This document shows, in pieces, positions 1-11,647 of a stretch of 64,000 nucleotides of DNA (its first letter is position 1; the number at the start of each line of letters is the position of its first letter). The position numbers were made by a program, and so were the translations under genes. Source of the stretch: Trema orientale (Eukaryota; Streptophyta; Magnoliopsida; Rosales; Cannabaceae); contig JXTC01000004.1 of assembly GCA_002914845.1 (NCBI GenBank), positions 897,703 through 961,702 on the forward strand, written 5' to 3'. The notes under the pieces are model-generated. The model saw nothing but the letters and a program-made list of their open reading frames with translations, was not told where the DNA came from and searched no databases.

Positions 1-95
1 TGTCTCCTTGATTATTATGCTTTATCAATCCTTTTCACACACAAGCCACATCTCACAATTTTCTATATTCATTGTTGACAAAACCTCCGTCAACA
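1..95 (+). mobile_element. 3' end of a Copia-like LTR, cut by the window edge
   Basis: The sequence ends in TTGTTGACAAAACCTCCGTC followed by AACA, a typical plant LTR 3' end. The block at 32373-32400 carries nearly the same end on the other strand, so the two belong to one LTR family. What follows (GGTATCAAG) resembles the start of an initiator-Met primer-binding site, so an internal region might begin here, but I see no gag or pol reading frame downstream. The 5' part of the LTR lies outside the window. Confidence 0.45.
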
Positions 96-2122
96 GGTAT
101 CAAGTAGCAATAGCAGTGTGGCAGAAACTATGAAATATTTGTGGAGTTATGTTAGGGACAAAACTAAATTACATAAAAAAATTTAACCAAAAAATATGAC
201 ACATTTAAAGGTAAAGCCATGGTTATTCTACGTCACATAATTCGTGCAATTTTTTTTTTTTTTTAGAGGTGAGCTAATTATCCAAGTGATTGATAATCGA
301 CCGACACGATCTGACCTCGATTAGATTAGATATCCAATTGATAACAGTCTGGATTGGTCTATGCCATATACATTGGATCCAAACCGATGCTGCTTTTTTT
401 TTTTTTTTCCCCCTTTCATAATGTAAGACTAAGAGTGTCCTTTTGCTCATCTATTTATGAGGTGATAACGAGAGTGTCCAATTTACAATCAGGCCAAACC
501 CAACTTACTCCGAAGCAGCCCAAAAGCTTAGTAACGCTAGTACCCATACCAAGAAAAGCCCAATTCTGGAGTTTCCCATATTTCTGCCATGCAAAGGACA
601 TTAGGACAGTGGGGCTAGGAGTGAGTCAGCGATTGTTGTGATGACATGTCACTTTAACCTAACAAAGGCAAAGCTCACACTCATAGGCCATAGCCTCAAA
701 TGTCTCCAGAAGGCGGGACCACCCGACCGTTGCAGCAGCGGAGTGACGTTATCAAGCCCCCCACAAACCAACCCCCTCTTTGAAAAATAAGCAGAGCAAA
801 GCACTAGCATTGGTTTTGGTTTGGATTAGCTTCATCCCAGTGATCCCATCAAAGACGTCAACTTGGTCAGGTTTGGTCTCCCAAAAAAACTCACCAAACC
901 TATTAAACCTCCTTGACCGAGCCTCGTCCCCCTACCCTCTGCTCGACTCATATACGGAACATAGATTAACATAATATTAGCCTTCCCACTTTCTGCAATC
1001 CCTGCCTTCTTCTGCGGACCTCAGCGTCCTTCAAATCATTTCACGCGGAGCAGCCTGTCCGTACAACAAAAATTAATTAAAATTAGATTTTTTATTTAAA
1101 GAGGGAAAAAAAAGAAGGAAAAAGAAAAAGAAGCTATGTTGATTAGTAAAAATAAAAAAAAGCCAATGCAACTCCGGTGAGCAGCATTGAACCATCGTTT
1201 TCAGGCTGATCTTATTAATTTGGTTCACTTTTCTCTTGGTGAAATTTCTTATTTTGTTTGCCTTATATGATCAGCCTGAACCAAGAAAGCCTTACACTTT
1301 GTTTGCCTAAAATATGTAAGTTTCACTGCAGCTATTCATTATGTATGTTGTGACGATGAATTGTAGCTACGCTAAAGATGAAACTGGACCAAGGCCACGT
1401 TTACTTTCTATTCGTCACTTCCATTTTTCCCAATATGAACCATCATATATAGATTTTATCTATGTTACGGATAAAGTTATTACAGAGAGAATAGAAAGAA
1501 ACTTAACATTTCAAGAATTAAACTTACTTCAAATGCAAAATTATTAATATTTGTTTACGGTAGATCGAGATATATACTTAACATAATGCTGTTTTGAGTT
1601 TTATTTTATCCCGATCTATTACAATCAAAATAAACAATTTAAGCAAAAACATGTAAATGTCATTATTGACTTTTTGAAAGAGATTGGAAGCAACCATTTA
1701 TTTTGAGCAAATGGTGAATTGGGGAGAGTGAATAGAGAGGTAGTAGAAGCTATATATAATTGCTATATTGTGCTCAGAAATGAGGATGACGGGTTTGTAT
1801 TATAGGAGCAAGAGATATTGAAGAAGACACATACCAAACCCCACAAAGTGCATCCTTAGTTTTAAATGGGGCCCTTGGCAAAATCAAATTTCTAAAACAC
1901 TCGAAACGTTCTTTCCACGATGACCCCGAATGGTCACAATCAGTCGGACCATAAGCAGAGCATTATGCAGACCACTCTCCTTCGTTGTCATCCTCTGGCC
2001 CATTGATTCATGCAGACTTGGAAAAACAACAGGTTGGTCCTTCTTTCCAAGTCATCTCTGTTAAGCAAGATATGCAGAATATGGAGAGAGAGAGTAGCTT
2101 CTTTCCAAGTTCTCTGTCAAGG

Positions 2123-2157
<35 letters not shown>

Positions 2158-2700
2158 ATTGAAGAACGAAAGGGACAGGCATTAAAGCCATAATCAAGAG
2201 TAAAGAAGAGGAAAAGCTTATAACAATTGGCAGGAAGTCTAAGATTCAAACTATTACGAGTCATTTTCTCTTACATGCACGGGTTCGAGGAATTTGATAA
2301 CGAGACCATAGCTATAGCTATTTAACACAATTTTAATACAGAAATTTAATATGCAAGGGAAAAGGATGGAATTGCATAGCTTACTTATTACATATTAACA
2401 GCTATTTGAAGGAAGGTCTTCGTCAAAAACTGATTACAAAGAGCAAATACTAATTGGGAAATAATGAGTTGTAATGACACAATTCTTATGTCAGATAGCT
2501 ATTGCCGCAAGTCATAAAAATTTACGATGGTTTTTGAGAGTTCAGTAAAATTGCAGATTCACAGAACTTGGTCCACTGCAAAACTGTAAAGCAAATATAA
2601 ATAGCCACACGCAAGAAAAAAATAGACAACCAAGCGTTACAAAAAGTAATAAATAAATAAATAAAGGCAATCTATGAATATTGAATCATATCATATAAAC
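96..2700. other. Intergenic stretch without a supported gene
   Basis: Short open frames occur on both strands, but none has a recognisable domain, splice pattern or length above about 95 residues. The stretch holds poly-T runs, a (GA)n microsatellite at 2127-2153 and a 12-bp perfect inverted repeat (TTCAGGCTGATC at 1200-1211 and its complement at 1269-1280). The right part is downstream of the GRAS gene and probably includes its 3' UTR and terminator. Confidence 0.6.
2127..2153. repeat. (GA)n microsatellite
   Basis: About 13 uninterrupted GA units, downstream of the GRAS gene. Confidence 0.95.
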
Positions 2701-3198
2701 AAAGGTTAAATATTTTCAGTCAAATCAAGCTAAATTCATAACAAAACTAAACCCATGGATTCAAATGTACATGCAAAATTACAGACACCAAAGAGAAAAA
2801 TGCCTTCTTTCCCCTCGAGTTTTCAATTCCTTAATCTACAATTAGTCATATTCGAGATTCAAACCTATAAAACCCCAATAAATAAAAAAGCAAATGAAAA
2901 AAAAAGGACCATTATAACGTTAAGAAAGTTGGAAAAAACTAAGGAGGAACTACCAAATCAACAACCAAATTCTGGCCCAAAAATCTTCAAAAGGCTCGAT
3001 ATTGTAGTGCTTTAATGCTAGATTGAAATCAGGATTACTGTGAGTTCAACAAGCAAAACCGCCAATTCCATATCTGAAAGTAAGAAGCTTCGAACAAGAC
3101 CATTAATGGCGAGAATAGGTTTATTGCCATGGTTCCACACCAGAGATAAAAGACCTGGTCAAAACCAATGACCCCAATTGAGGTAAGAAATAAACCCA

Positions 3199-5055
3199 TC
3201 AACGCCATGACGAAACAGTCAAAAGAGGTACTTCGTTCCATGCCAAAGAGAGAAACCCAGGTGATGATTCAGCCAGAGAAAACAAAGAACGGTAATTATA
3301 GTTCCATAATAGGATCTTGGCCTGGCTCACGGCGTAATGGCTCAGTGCTACTGGTTCAAAATTAGAATCCTCCATTAAAATCTTCCACTGCTCTCTATCT
3401 TCCATACGTTCTCTCTTGGTTCCCGGTTCCTCTGGTCCAATCACACACCCAATTCGACGACCGAATAAGACCCTTTCTACCTGGAGCCTTTCCGGTGAGT
3501 CACGGCTCAAGTTTGGCTCCAAGGATTCGAACACGGCCGTGTAATACCTCAACGCGTTCTTGAAACGGTTCATAAACCCAACTCGGTTCAAGCTCGCTTC
3601 GTACTCACCCAGTGTCACAATCTTCGCGTTCAGCGATTTAGCCAATCTTAGGGCGGTCTGAACCGCCATTGGAGACTCATCCAAGAGGTTGTACAATTGG
3701 AGCATGAAATTCACTGCCAAGACCTCGTCCTCTTCGACTCGGAAGCTCGTCTCGTTAAGCTCACTAATCGGTGTAAGAATCGGTTCGAACTCGAAATTCA
3801 ATTCCAGAAGCTTCGCGAACTCGGAAAGACGATTCCCGGTGGCGAACAGCGACGCCGCCGGCGATTTCCCGAGGGCGAGTGCTGGTATGCCGGAGATCCT
3901 AATCTTGGTGGGCTTTCCGGTGGGCCGAGTCGCCAGGGCCTGTAAGAGGGCAGCCCATTGAACCCCTTGAACGATACCGAAGTCCACTATGTGGATCTTA
4001 CAAGCTCTCTCAGTGGCTTCGAGTATGGCCTGGTTCGCCGTCAAGTGGGCGAATTTGGAGTACGGACAAGCGTCGTTCAAAGCCTTGTAAGAGAGTGTGA
4101 AATCCTCGGAAGCAGCCTCGAACATGGCGGAGCTTGAGCTTTTCTCTAGAGAAACTCTATTATACAGCGCCTCAGCGAAGTGAAAAGTGACCCTCTCAGT
4201 CGGATCTCCTTGCTCTGACACCGATTCCTTGAGCCGAATCAGTGATTTGACAGCTCGTTCGGATTCGGACTCAACGAGTCGGGCGCAATCGATTAGGGCT
4301 TTCAGAAGTGGCGGCGCCGACTCGATCTCCGGCGAGCTGGTCGAGACTCCGACGACGTCGTTCTTCAGTAATAGAGGAGGGTTGGCCGATTTGGAGTCCT
4401 TTGACACCATTGGCGGAGACGACGGTGGAGCTTGAGGGGGGATCCATGGCGAGACCTGGGACTGAAGATGGTTAGGGCTCTTCTGGCTCTCAGTGAACAG
4501 GACTCGGTTGAGATCCGAAGGAGAAGAGCAAGGAACACTGAGACGACTCGGACAAGCTGCAGCGGCGGAAAACGGATCGGAGCCGTAGATAACAAAATCC
4601 ACATTGCTTTGCCACGCGTCACAACCAGAGGGCAGGTTGGAACTATCCGTTGAATCTCCGCCGCCCATTATGCTATCCATCCACTCGTCCGAGTCGAACT
4701 CGCCACCGGGCCCGGCTCCGAAATCGGAGAATCTAAACCCAGTAGTGGAGTGGTGGTGCTCCATGTGAGGAAACTGAAAGCCGGGTTCTCCGGTATCCGA
4801 ACCTCCGGCGACTTGGAATGGATCCGGGAAGCCGGGACCCGTTAACCCAAAACCCAAATTTGGAGTATTGGAGATGGAGCTGTTGTGGGTAGTGGTCCAT
4901 GGGCTGAGAGAGAAGGGAGTGAGACCAGTGAGTTGTTGCTGTTGATGGTGATGATGATGGCTCTGCTGTTGCTGTTGCTCTTGCTGCTGTTTCTGCTTTA
5001 TCACTTGTTGAGCTATCGCCATTAGATTACCACTGTCTGTGCACATATATGCCAT
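3199..5055 (-). CDS. SCL4/SCL7: GRAS transcription factor, SCARECROW-LIKE 4/7 type
   Basis: One uninterrupted frame of 618 residues. Residues 20-41 are a Gln/His-rich low-complexity tract; residues 119-134 hold an acidic [12 protein letters not shown]-type motif seen in SCL4/SCL7 proteins. The GRAS domain fills about 246-618: leucine heptad repeat I ([16 protein letters not shown], from 248), the VHIID motif as KIHIVDFG (353-360) followed by VQW, heptad repeat II around 400-420, the PFYRE region about 445-540, and the C-terminal SAW motif ending [19 protein letters not shown] proteins are nuclear regulators that mostly act through partner transcription factors. SCL7 members are linked in other plants to stress tolerance (family knowledge). 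The ATG at 5055 is the first in frame and starts a conserved MAYMC-type N terminus. The protein is longer than Arabidopsis SCL4/SCL7, mainly in the N-terminal region. SCL4 and SCL7 cannot be told apart without a tree. Confidence 0.95.
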   Translation of the reverse strand: MAYMCTDSGNLMAIAQQVIKQKQQQEQQQQQSHHHHHQQQQLTGLTPFSLSPWTTTHNSSISNTPNLGFGLTGPGFPDPFQVAGGSDTGEPGFQFPHMEHHHSTTGFRFSDFGAGPGGEFDSDEWMDSIMGGGDSTDSSNLPSGCDAWQSNVDFVIYGSDPFSAAAACPSRLSVPCSSPSDLNRVLFTESQKSPNHLQSQVSPWIPPQAPPSSPPMVSKDSKSANPPLLLKNDVVGVSTSSPEIESAPPLLKALIDCARLVESESERAVKSLIRLKESVSEQGDPTERVTFHFAEALYNRVSLEKSSSSAMFEAASEDFTLSYKALNDACPYSKFAHLTANQAILEATERACKIHIVDFGIVQGVQWAALLQALATRPTGKPTKIRISGIPALALGKSPAASLFATGNRLSEFAKLLELNFEFEPILTPISELNETSFRVEEDEVLAVNFMLQLYNLLDESPMAVQTALRLAKSLNAKIVTLGEYEASLNRVGFMNRFKNALRYYTAVFESLEPNLSRDSPERLQVERVLFGRRIGCVIGPEEPGTKRERMEDREQWKILMEDSNFEPVALSHYAVSQAKILLWNYNYRSLFSLAESSPGFLSLAWNEVPLLTVSSWR

Positions 5056-5082
5056 TCTCCGGCCAAATATCGCCGGAAAACT

Positions 5083-5226
5083 CTGCGCTCACATTACCCA
5101 AAAATATCAGTCAAAATGAAGAAGAAGAAGAAGGAGGACGATGAGGGTTATAACGGTCAAGAAAAAAAAAAAAGAAATAGGAGAGGGAGAGAAGAGAGAT
5201 ATTAGAGCAAATAGATCAAAACTTAC
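5083..5226 (-). other. Probable intron in the 5' UTR of the GRAS gene
   Basis: On the minus strand a strong donor, CAAA|GTAAGT, sits at 5226 and a GCGCAG| acceptor ends at 5083. Between them is an A/T-rich stretch. Removing this 144-bp piece would join a GA-rich leader to a short segment ahead of the ATG at 5055. This is inferred from splice motifs only. Confidence 0.5.
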
Positions 5227-5298
5227 TTTGCTAAAACGAGCTAGAGAGAGAGTGACGAAGAGAAAGAGAGAGAAGGGGAGGAGGCTTTAACAAGTGCA

Positions 5299-5308
5299 GC
5301 TATTTAAA
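5299..5308 (-). promoter_or_regulatory. Possible TATA-like element of the GRAS gene
   Basis: On the minus strand this reads CTTTAAATAG. It lies about 80 bp upstream of the putative leader intron and just upstream of a GA-rich leader. The match to TATAAA is imperfect, so this is only a candidate. Confidence 0.35.
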
Positions 5309-5642
5309 GAACAAAAGCTCAACCCAGACCTCGGATGGAGGACAAAGGCGCTGATAAAAAGTCCATGGAAATGAACAAATGGGTCCCACTTTTCCCTTCT
5401 GATCAAATATTTTATTTAATTAAAAACATAAAGAGAATTTGAAAAAAATAAAAGAAAAAAGGACCCAGATGATATAAACACTATATTTATATATTTATGT
5501 ACTACCCTTGCTAGGCTACTACTAATCCTTAGAGACGCTTTTCTCGCCTCTATTTTTTCTCTCTTCTCCCTCTCGCTACTCTACGAGTCTATAGTTAGTC
5601 TCCGCTCTCAGTCCCTGGGGTATTGTAGTTGCGGCATGCATG

Positions 5643-6045
5643 ACGTGGCGCCCATACAACAAAGGGGCCCACATTCTCGATATGACAACACCATGTCATG
5701 AACGTCCACGTGTTCCACTTTTCCCTCCCGCTGTGTTCGGGGACCCTGACATGAGAACTGGACCCCACTTTTCCCACCCCCAGTCCATCATGACACGTCA
5801 ATTTACGGCGCGTCAATGTCGCCGTCCCCGTGACGTCAGCGCCCGTGATCCTTTTGGGAGTAGCTAAAATGAATCCTCACCGTCCATTTTGGTTCATTTC
5901 TGATTTTGCCCCTACTACCCGCCCGGACTGCGCCGCTCCAAGTTACAACGTATATAAAATCCAAGGGACTGAAATGAATCCATTCTGCCCATACTCTCCT
6001 CCAAGCCATAATAAAAAAGACTCGTCCCATTATGCTGACACGTGT
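5643..6045 (-). promoter_or_regulatory. Cluster of five ACGT-core (ABRE/G-box/CRE-like) elements
   Basis: Within 400 bp there are ACGTGGC (5643-5649), CACGTG (5707-5712), ACACGTCA (5793-5800), the palindrome TGACGTCA (5831-5838) and the palindrome ACACGTGT (6038-6045). These are binding sites for bZIP factors, including abscisic-acid-responsive ones, and for bHLH factors. They lie about 0.35-0.75 kb upstream of the candidate GRAS promoter, which they probably serve because no plus-strand gene is evident. The surrounding sequence is GC-richer than its neighbours. Confidence 0.5.
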
Positions 6046-6049
6046 ACAT

Positions 6050-7664
6050 TCATTAACTTTAATAACGTAATTGACAGGTGGCAATCCGGTAATAATACCA
6101 CCTGAGTCAGCAGGTAATAAGTTGGTCAAGAGAATTATGGTAAAAGGGTAAGATTTGACAAAAAAATGAAATGAAAAATGAAAAAAAGGGCACATAAGGG
6201 GAAAGGTGTAAAAAAATGGAGCGTGATGAGGATAAAAAGTTCGTGGGAGGAGAAGGGCTTTGGCAATTACGGTCCGTTCTTTTTGGGCGGTTTATGGGCC
6301 CACTGTGGACCGCATGGGCCCTCTTTTTTCTCGCAGGACCAATTTGTTTTGTTAAAAAAAAGTGGTGTAACCGGGCCCACACGAGTAATCTTGGACCAAC
6401 AAGAATGCAACAACTGAATTAAAAAAAAAAAAAAAACCAACGGTGGAGGATATTTTGACGGGGAAAACCAAAAAAAAAAATTAGCCTTAGAAAGCAACTT
6501 CCCGGTGGCACGGCACGGCAGGGCGCCCTTGGTGGTGCTGGTGGTGGTGTCTACTGTTGTCGACCACTACTTCTACCAGACCTCCGAGTCAACTCGCTAC
6601 TACTCCCAATCACTGTGCCCCCACGTCAAAATATGTCACTTACGTTTCTATGCCAAATTGGCGGTGACCCTCTAAATATAGTACTAAAGTGTTTTTGTCC
6701 CAACACTACGTACCTTCTCGTCCAGAGTCATGAATTGATTCATGAACTGGCCCATTTCGACGAATTTGCATGTTTCGTCTCGTTTTATAATATGTTCTTT
6801 TTTCTTTCCCTCTCTCTTTTTTGTTTAAATATTTTTTCAAGAATGTACACCCAAATTTTTTTGTAAAAGTAATAAATAGTTCGCTGTTTTCTTATTTTGT
6901 CTCGATTTAAAGTTTGGACCATGCCCAAAACTTTTGCCCAAGAGAAAATAATAAATAAATAAAGGGTTTTTTTTTATAGAAAAATAAATAAAGGGTTTTT
7001 ATTCATAGTAATATTATGAGTTATTGACTTTAGCACTCGGATTCTGATCACTTGGTGGAATGGAAAAAAAGGTTTGGAATGAAGGGAAATTGGATTCTGG
7101 GATTCAGGGGTTTTATCTAGTTGGAAAGACTGTAAAAGAAAGCTTTGAGTTATTAAAAAATGTTATCGATTTATGAAAAGGCGAGTGGACAGAATTTCAT
7201 TGTCTTAATCCGCCGTCAATGGTTGAATGATTAGACAAGAAATCAAAGCAATCCATTGCTAAGCTTATCTTTTATTTCCCAAAGGCCCCCACTGATATTG
7301 ATGCACCTTATAGTTATTATTACTTTTCCTTTTTTATTTTAATTTTTGCTATTTTTATATCTTTTCACACCTTTCTTTTTATTTGATGAATTTTCGCACT
7401 TACTTTAATCAAAGGTTCTCAAATTCTCAGTGTCCAATCAGCCTTCATGTCCATTACTAGATCAATTGTTGCGAGAGGATAATTAAGAAAAGAAGTAAAA
7501 GAGTGATCATATCTTAAGCCATTAGAACATGCCTATGAATTTTTTGTGGATTTTATTGTGTGTATGGACAATCAAAACAAAACGTCATTTTTTGGAACTA
7601 CACATTTTTTTTTTCGTGTTTCATAATTAAAATTTTAAAGCAATTCACCAATCCATACGTGTAC

Positions 7665-7699
<35 letters not shown>

Positions 7700-8800
7700 T
7701 CATCATGTTGGATTGTATTAAAAGAGGCACTCATTGCCAGTAAGTGCCGAAAATAATCACAATCAACGTGTTGCTCCCAATTTTAGAATTATTAGGCGCA
7801 TACCAACTTTTAGTTTTAGCAGACAATCTACAATTGGGATAATTCTAATTTTTTCTGCTATATATGGAGTTCGTTTAACATGTGCAGCAGACAAATTGAC
7901 AAGGATGCATTCGAAGTTTAGAAAAATTAGATCAAGTTTTGATTGTCCCACTTGAAATTGGTGTTACGTATATACACAAATAAATAAATAAATAAAATAT
8001 ATATATATATATTCGAATGTGAATATATATATGCGTATTCTGCAGACTGGGATAGAGCCGTGTTTTTACCTAATAATCTAAGTGATAAGTTTGATAACCT
8101 TGGATGTATGCAGGTTTTGTTTAATCGTACAAATACGACATTCTTTAGGAATGGCACAATTCATATCATGACATATTTGAAAACACAGCTGTACATTACA
8201 AGCCGTTTATTGTACCATTTACAGGTACACAATTTGTTCTCCTACAGGAAGTTTTGTAATCATGGTAGTGTTTCATGAGAAATAGAATTTTAATTTCTTA
8301 ATCTACAAAATTATTAAATTTGTTTTGATTTGTCATTCACATTTCTTTGCCATTCAATTAATATATCTTTATATATAATCATTTATATTTGTCAACACCT
8401 ACCATTTTTCTCTACAATATATTCGCACTTCCATTTAAAGCCATCAATTGAAAACGTTTTAAGCTCCATACATCTGTGTCTTCCCTCTTACCGTTGGCAG
8501 CCCTACCTTCATCCCAAATAAAAAAATGTACCAGAGAGTCACGAAAAAAATTCCACTATAAATAATTCCGCTAATTAAGCTATACAGTATCTTTTGGATC
8601 TATATTGGCCTTCATAAAATTGAAGTACCACTTAAATAATGTTGGAATCTCGACTTTTATAGGTGCAAGAATGAATTCTGCTAAACCGTCAAATTTCAAT
8701 GTATTCAAGACGTCTAGTACTACATCATTTTAGTATTTGCTATTTTAATACTTAATTATTTAATTTATTTGATTTTCTTTTAACTATTTATTTGTTATGT
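6050..8800. other. Intergenic stretch, AT-rich, no supported gene
   Basis: All open frames are short and lack known domains. The stretch has several poly-A and poly-T runs and a long (AT)n tract at 7668-7695. GC-rich DNA near 6500-6610 has no lasting reading frame with recognisable similarity. Confidence 0.55.
7668..7695. repeat. (AT)n microsatellite
   Basis: About 14 AT units without interruption. Confidence 0.95.
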
Positions 8801-8805
8801 TGTTG

Positions 8806-11642
8806 TGATGTAGTATAAGAGTAAAAATTTAGAAGAAATAAGAGAAAAAAGAGAAATAGAGGAATTTATGAAGAAAAAGAGAAGAATTTAGAGTAGAAGA
8901 TGAACAACTATAAAGAGAGAATGAGAATATTAGAGAGAGAATTTTCAAATAGTTGTATATCATTAATCAAGTCTTAAAATTAATGAATATCTATAGAAGA
9001 GCTTATTTATAGAGAAGCTCTTAGACAAAAAGGGAAACAAACATAAAAGGGAAACATTAAACTAGTTACTCAAAACTAAATAAAACATAATGAATAAATA
9101 AATAAAATATAATTATATAAACCTAAAATAGTCTAATTAATAATAATAAGGGATAACCGCAAAAAAATACTCTCATGTTTGAATGTTTTGCAATTTAAAC
9201 CTTGAAGTTTGGAATCTGCAAAATAATACCCAGAGATTAAGAATTTCTGAAAATTAATACCCTAGACAGATTTTTTGACCAATTTTAGGAACGAAAAAAT
9301 AATAATATCCTCCATTAAAACTAGATTAATCCATATTATTCATCTTAATTTTGAGGATATTATTGTATTTTATCAGTTAAAAATCAACACATGGTATTAA
9401 TTTTCAAAAATTCATATTCTCAGGGTATTATTTTGAAGAATCCAAACTTCATGGTTTAAATTACAGAACATCCAAACATGAGGGTATTTTTTTACAATTA
9501 TCCCTAATAATAATCATATAGATTCCTAATATAGCTTATTCATATTCCTCATCATTCTTCCGGGTTCGAGAACTTGACTCTGGTGAGTTAAAACTCTGGT
9601 AAACTATGAAGCAACAACACAGGTGAACTACTTTCTCTGTATAAAAGATATAATAGAAAACGTAGGAGGCCTTGGAAAACCTCAGTAACAAAACATATCT
9701 ATCTTATTGAAATTAATCCAATAATCATATTGGAAAGAAAATTAAATAAATGTGCATTAGATCCAAGAAAAACTTTAGGAATTGGAAACTTATGTGGATT
9801 AGAATCAATCAGTAACGGAATAAAATCACAAGTTAGGTAATAATGATATGAATAAAATTAGAATTATCTTCCTCATTAAACTCAATCATTCGTTCCTTAA
9901 CAAAATTATCACTCTCAACAGATTTACATATCTCTTCCTTAACAAAAATTTCATAAACTGGTTCACAAGGAGGGGGCAATAATATTCTTCAACTCTTGAC
10001 AAAGTTTGCTAATATTGGCCAAATTGATTATGATGTCGTCCATATTTTTCTGAAGACGAGAAACTAATACAGGATCAACCATAGATTGGCTATAAGAAGT
10101 TTCAGTTTTTGGAATATAACTAACACTAGGTTGATATAAGAATGTTCTTTCCAATTTTTCCTTCATCTTAACCTACAAAGTGATAGGAGGACGATAGAAA
10201 TGTTCAATCTTACATTTTACTATTTCTAGTAACTTTAGCAACTATTTTCCAACTAGCAAAATAAATACAAATATTATCAGTAAAATTATGATATTCAAAG
10301 AACTACTCAAGAGTACTTACCCAAGCTAAAAAAATATTATGGTCTGAAGTACCATTATAGGTAGGAACATCTCTTATGATCCTATCATTGTGTCTTATCT
10401 CTTCAAGGTAATAGCTAGAGTGGCTATGGTATTATTGAGGATAATATGGAGCACAGTCATATTGTGAATCATGATAATATCGATTATCCTTATATATAGT
10501 TTATAGTAATAGTATGGAGAATAAATTGGAATACTCATATCCAATAATTAAAATAGATCAAAACTCATTCATGAATTTCTCAATTAATAAAACTATAAGA
10601 AAAATCGTCGAGAATAGAAATTGTTACCAAACAAGGGTGTAAGTACAAAAATCTTCAAGATAGAAGTGTTGACTTGCTGGTGCGGGTGGTCTAATCGTCT
10701 AGTGATTGTTCAAACTCACAAAACAATGGCTGAAACTCGAGTTATGGACTAGTACAAGGCTGAAGTCGGGGGCTAGCAACGACTCCAGCAAAGGACAATG
10801 TCGGCGATGGCATTGATGCAAGTGGTGACAACTTTGGAGGCTTGTGGTGGCTAGTAGGATTTGAGAAATCTGAGTAGATGCAGAAGAGAAGAGTGAATGG
10901 GGTGTGAGAACTCAAGGTCAAAGGAAGATGCATGTTCGAGAACAAACGACGACAGAGTAGTCGACTGGAAGAGGTGGGTAGCAGCCACAAGAGGATGGCA
11001 GAAGATAGGAGTGAGGGTGGGGGCAGCAGATGGGTGGGATTAACACAATGCAAATTTTTTTTTGAATTTCTTTTTTTTTTTTTGTGAAATCTGTTGTGTT
11101 AGAGTTTAGGCAGCAAACTTTTTTTTTGTTTTGTTTTTTGGAACGAAAATAACAAAAAATACTAAACTAGAGCAAGAAAAAAGAAAAAATTTGGGGAGAT
11201 TTCACCGGAGAAAAACGATTAGGCAAAGGAAATTGAATGAGACTGTGATAACAAATGATGTAGAACAAGACTGAAAATTTAGAAGAGATGAGAGAAAGAA
11301 GAGAAAGAGAGGAATTTAAGAAGAAGAAGAGAAGAATTTAGAGAAGAAGATGAAGAACTATAGAGAAGGAGAATATTAGAGAGAGAATTTCTGAATAGTT
11401 GTATATTATTAATTAAGTCTTAAAATTAATGAACATAGAAGAGCTTATTTATAGAGAAACTCTTAGACAAAACTAAGAAACTGACATCTTCTAAAAATAA
11501 ACATAAAAGGAAAACATTAAACTAGTTAATCAAAACTAAATAAAACCTAATAAATAAATAAATAAAATATAATTATATAAGCCTAAAATAATCTAATTAA
11601 TAATAATAATCATATAGATATAGCTATTCATATTCCTTATCA
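8806..11642 (-). mobile_element. Complete short LTR retrotransposon, probably non-autonomous
   Basis: Two related direct repeats (8806-9554 and 11256-11642) begin TGATGTAG and end TCATCA or TTATCA. They are flanked by a perfect 5-bp duplication TGTTG (8801-8805 and 11643-11647). The left LTR is longer only because a 355-bp element is inserted in it. Orientation is inferred as minus: on that strand the LTRs carry a TATA box (CTATAAATAAGC), the base after the 5' LTR starts a degenerate initiator-Met primer site (TTGTTATCACAGT), and a purine-rich GGAAGAA precedes the 3' LTR. The 1.7-kb interior has only short frames (for example 9963-10166, minus) and no recognisable protease, reverse transcriptase or integrase, so the element would need enzymes in trans. 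The two LTRs differ at many positions, so the insertion is old. Confidence 0.85.
9150..9504. mobile_element. Mutator-like MITE nested in the left LTR
   Basis: A 355-bp element with terminal inverted repeats of roughly 50 bp (left GGGATAACCGCAAAAAAATA, right end complementary to GGGATAATTGTAAAAAAATA). It is flanked by a perfect 9-bp duplication TAATAATAA (9141-9149 and 9505-9513). The other LTR has the unoccupied site with a single TAATAATAA at 11601-11609, which confirms insertion and its boundaries. No coding capacity. The 9-bp duplication and long inverted ends fit Mutator-like elements. Confidence 0.9.
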
Positions 11643-11647
11643 TGTTG

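Noticed and set aside
3035-3241. Minus-strand frame of 68 codons overlapping the end of the GRAS gene
   Set aside because: Different frame from the GRAS protein, no domain, explained as 3' UTR and overlap.
3689-4653. Several plus- and minus-strand frames inside the GRAS coding region
   Set aside because: Shadows of a strong single-frame gene; their residues lack known domains.
5595-6497. Overlapping frames on both strands in the GRAS promoter region
   Set aside because: No domain and none longer than 119 codons; composition follows local GC content.
9555-9580. GGGTTCGAG motif like a tRNA T-arm
   Set aside because: No acceptor stem or A box around it; it lies just inside the LTR retrotransposon.
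10742-11053. 103-codon Leu/Pro/Ser-rich minus-strand frame
   Set aside because: Lies inside the LTR element and shows no gag or pol motif; low-complexity composition suggests chance.
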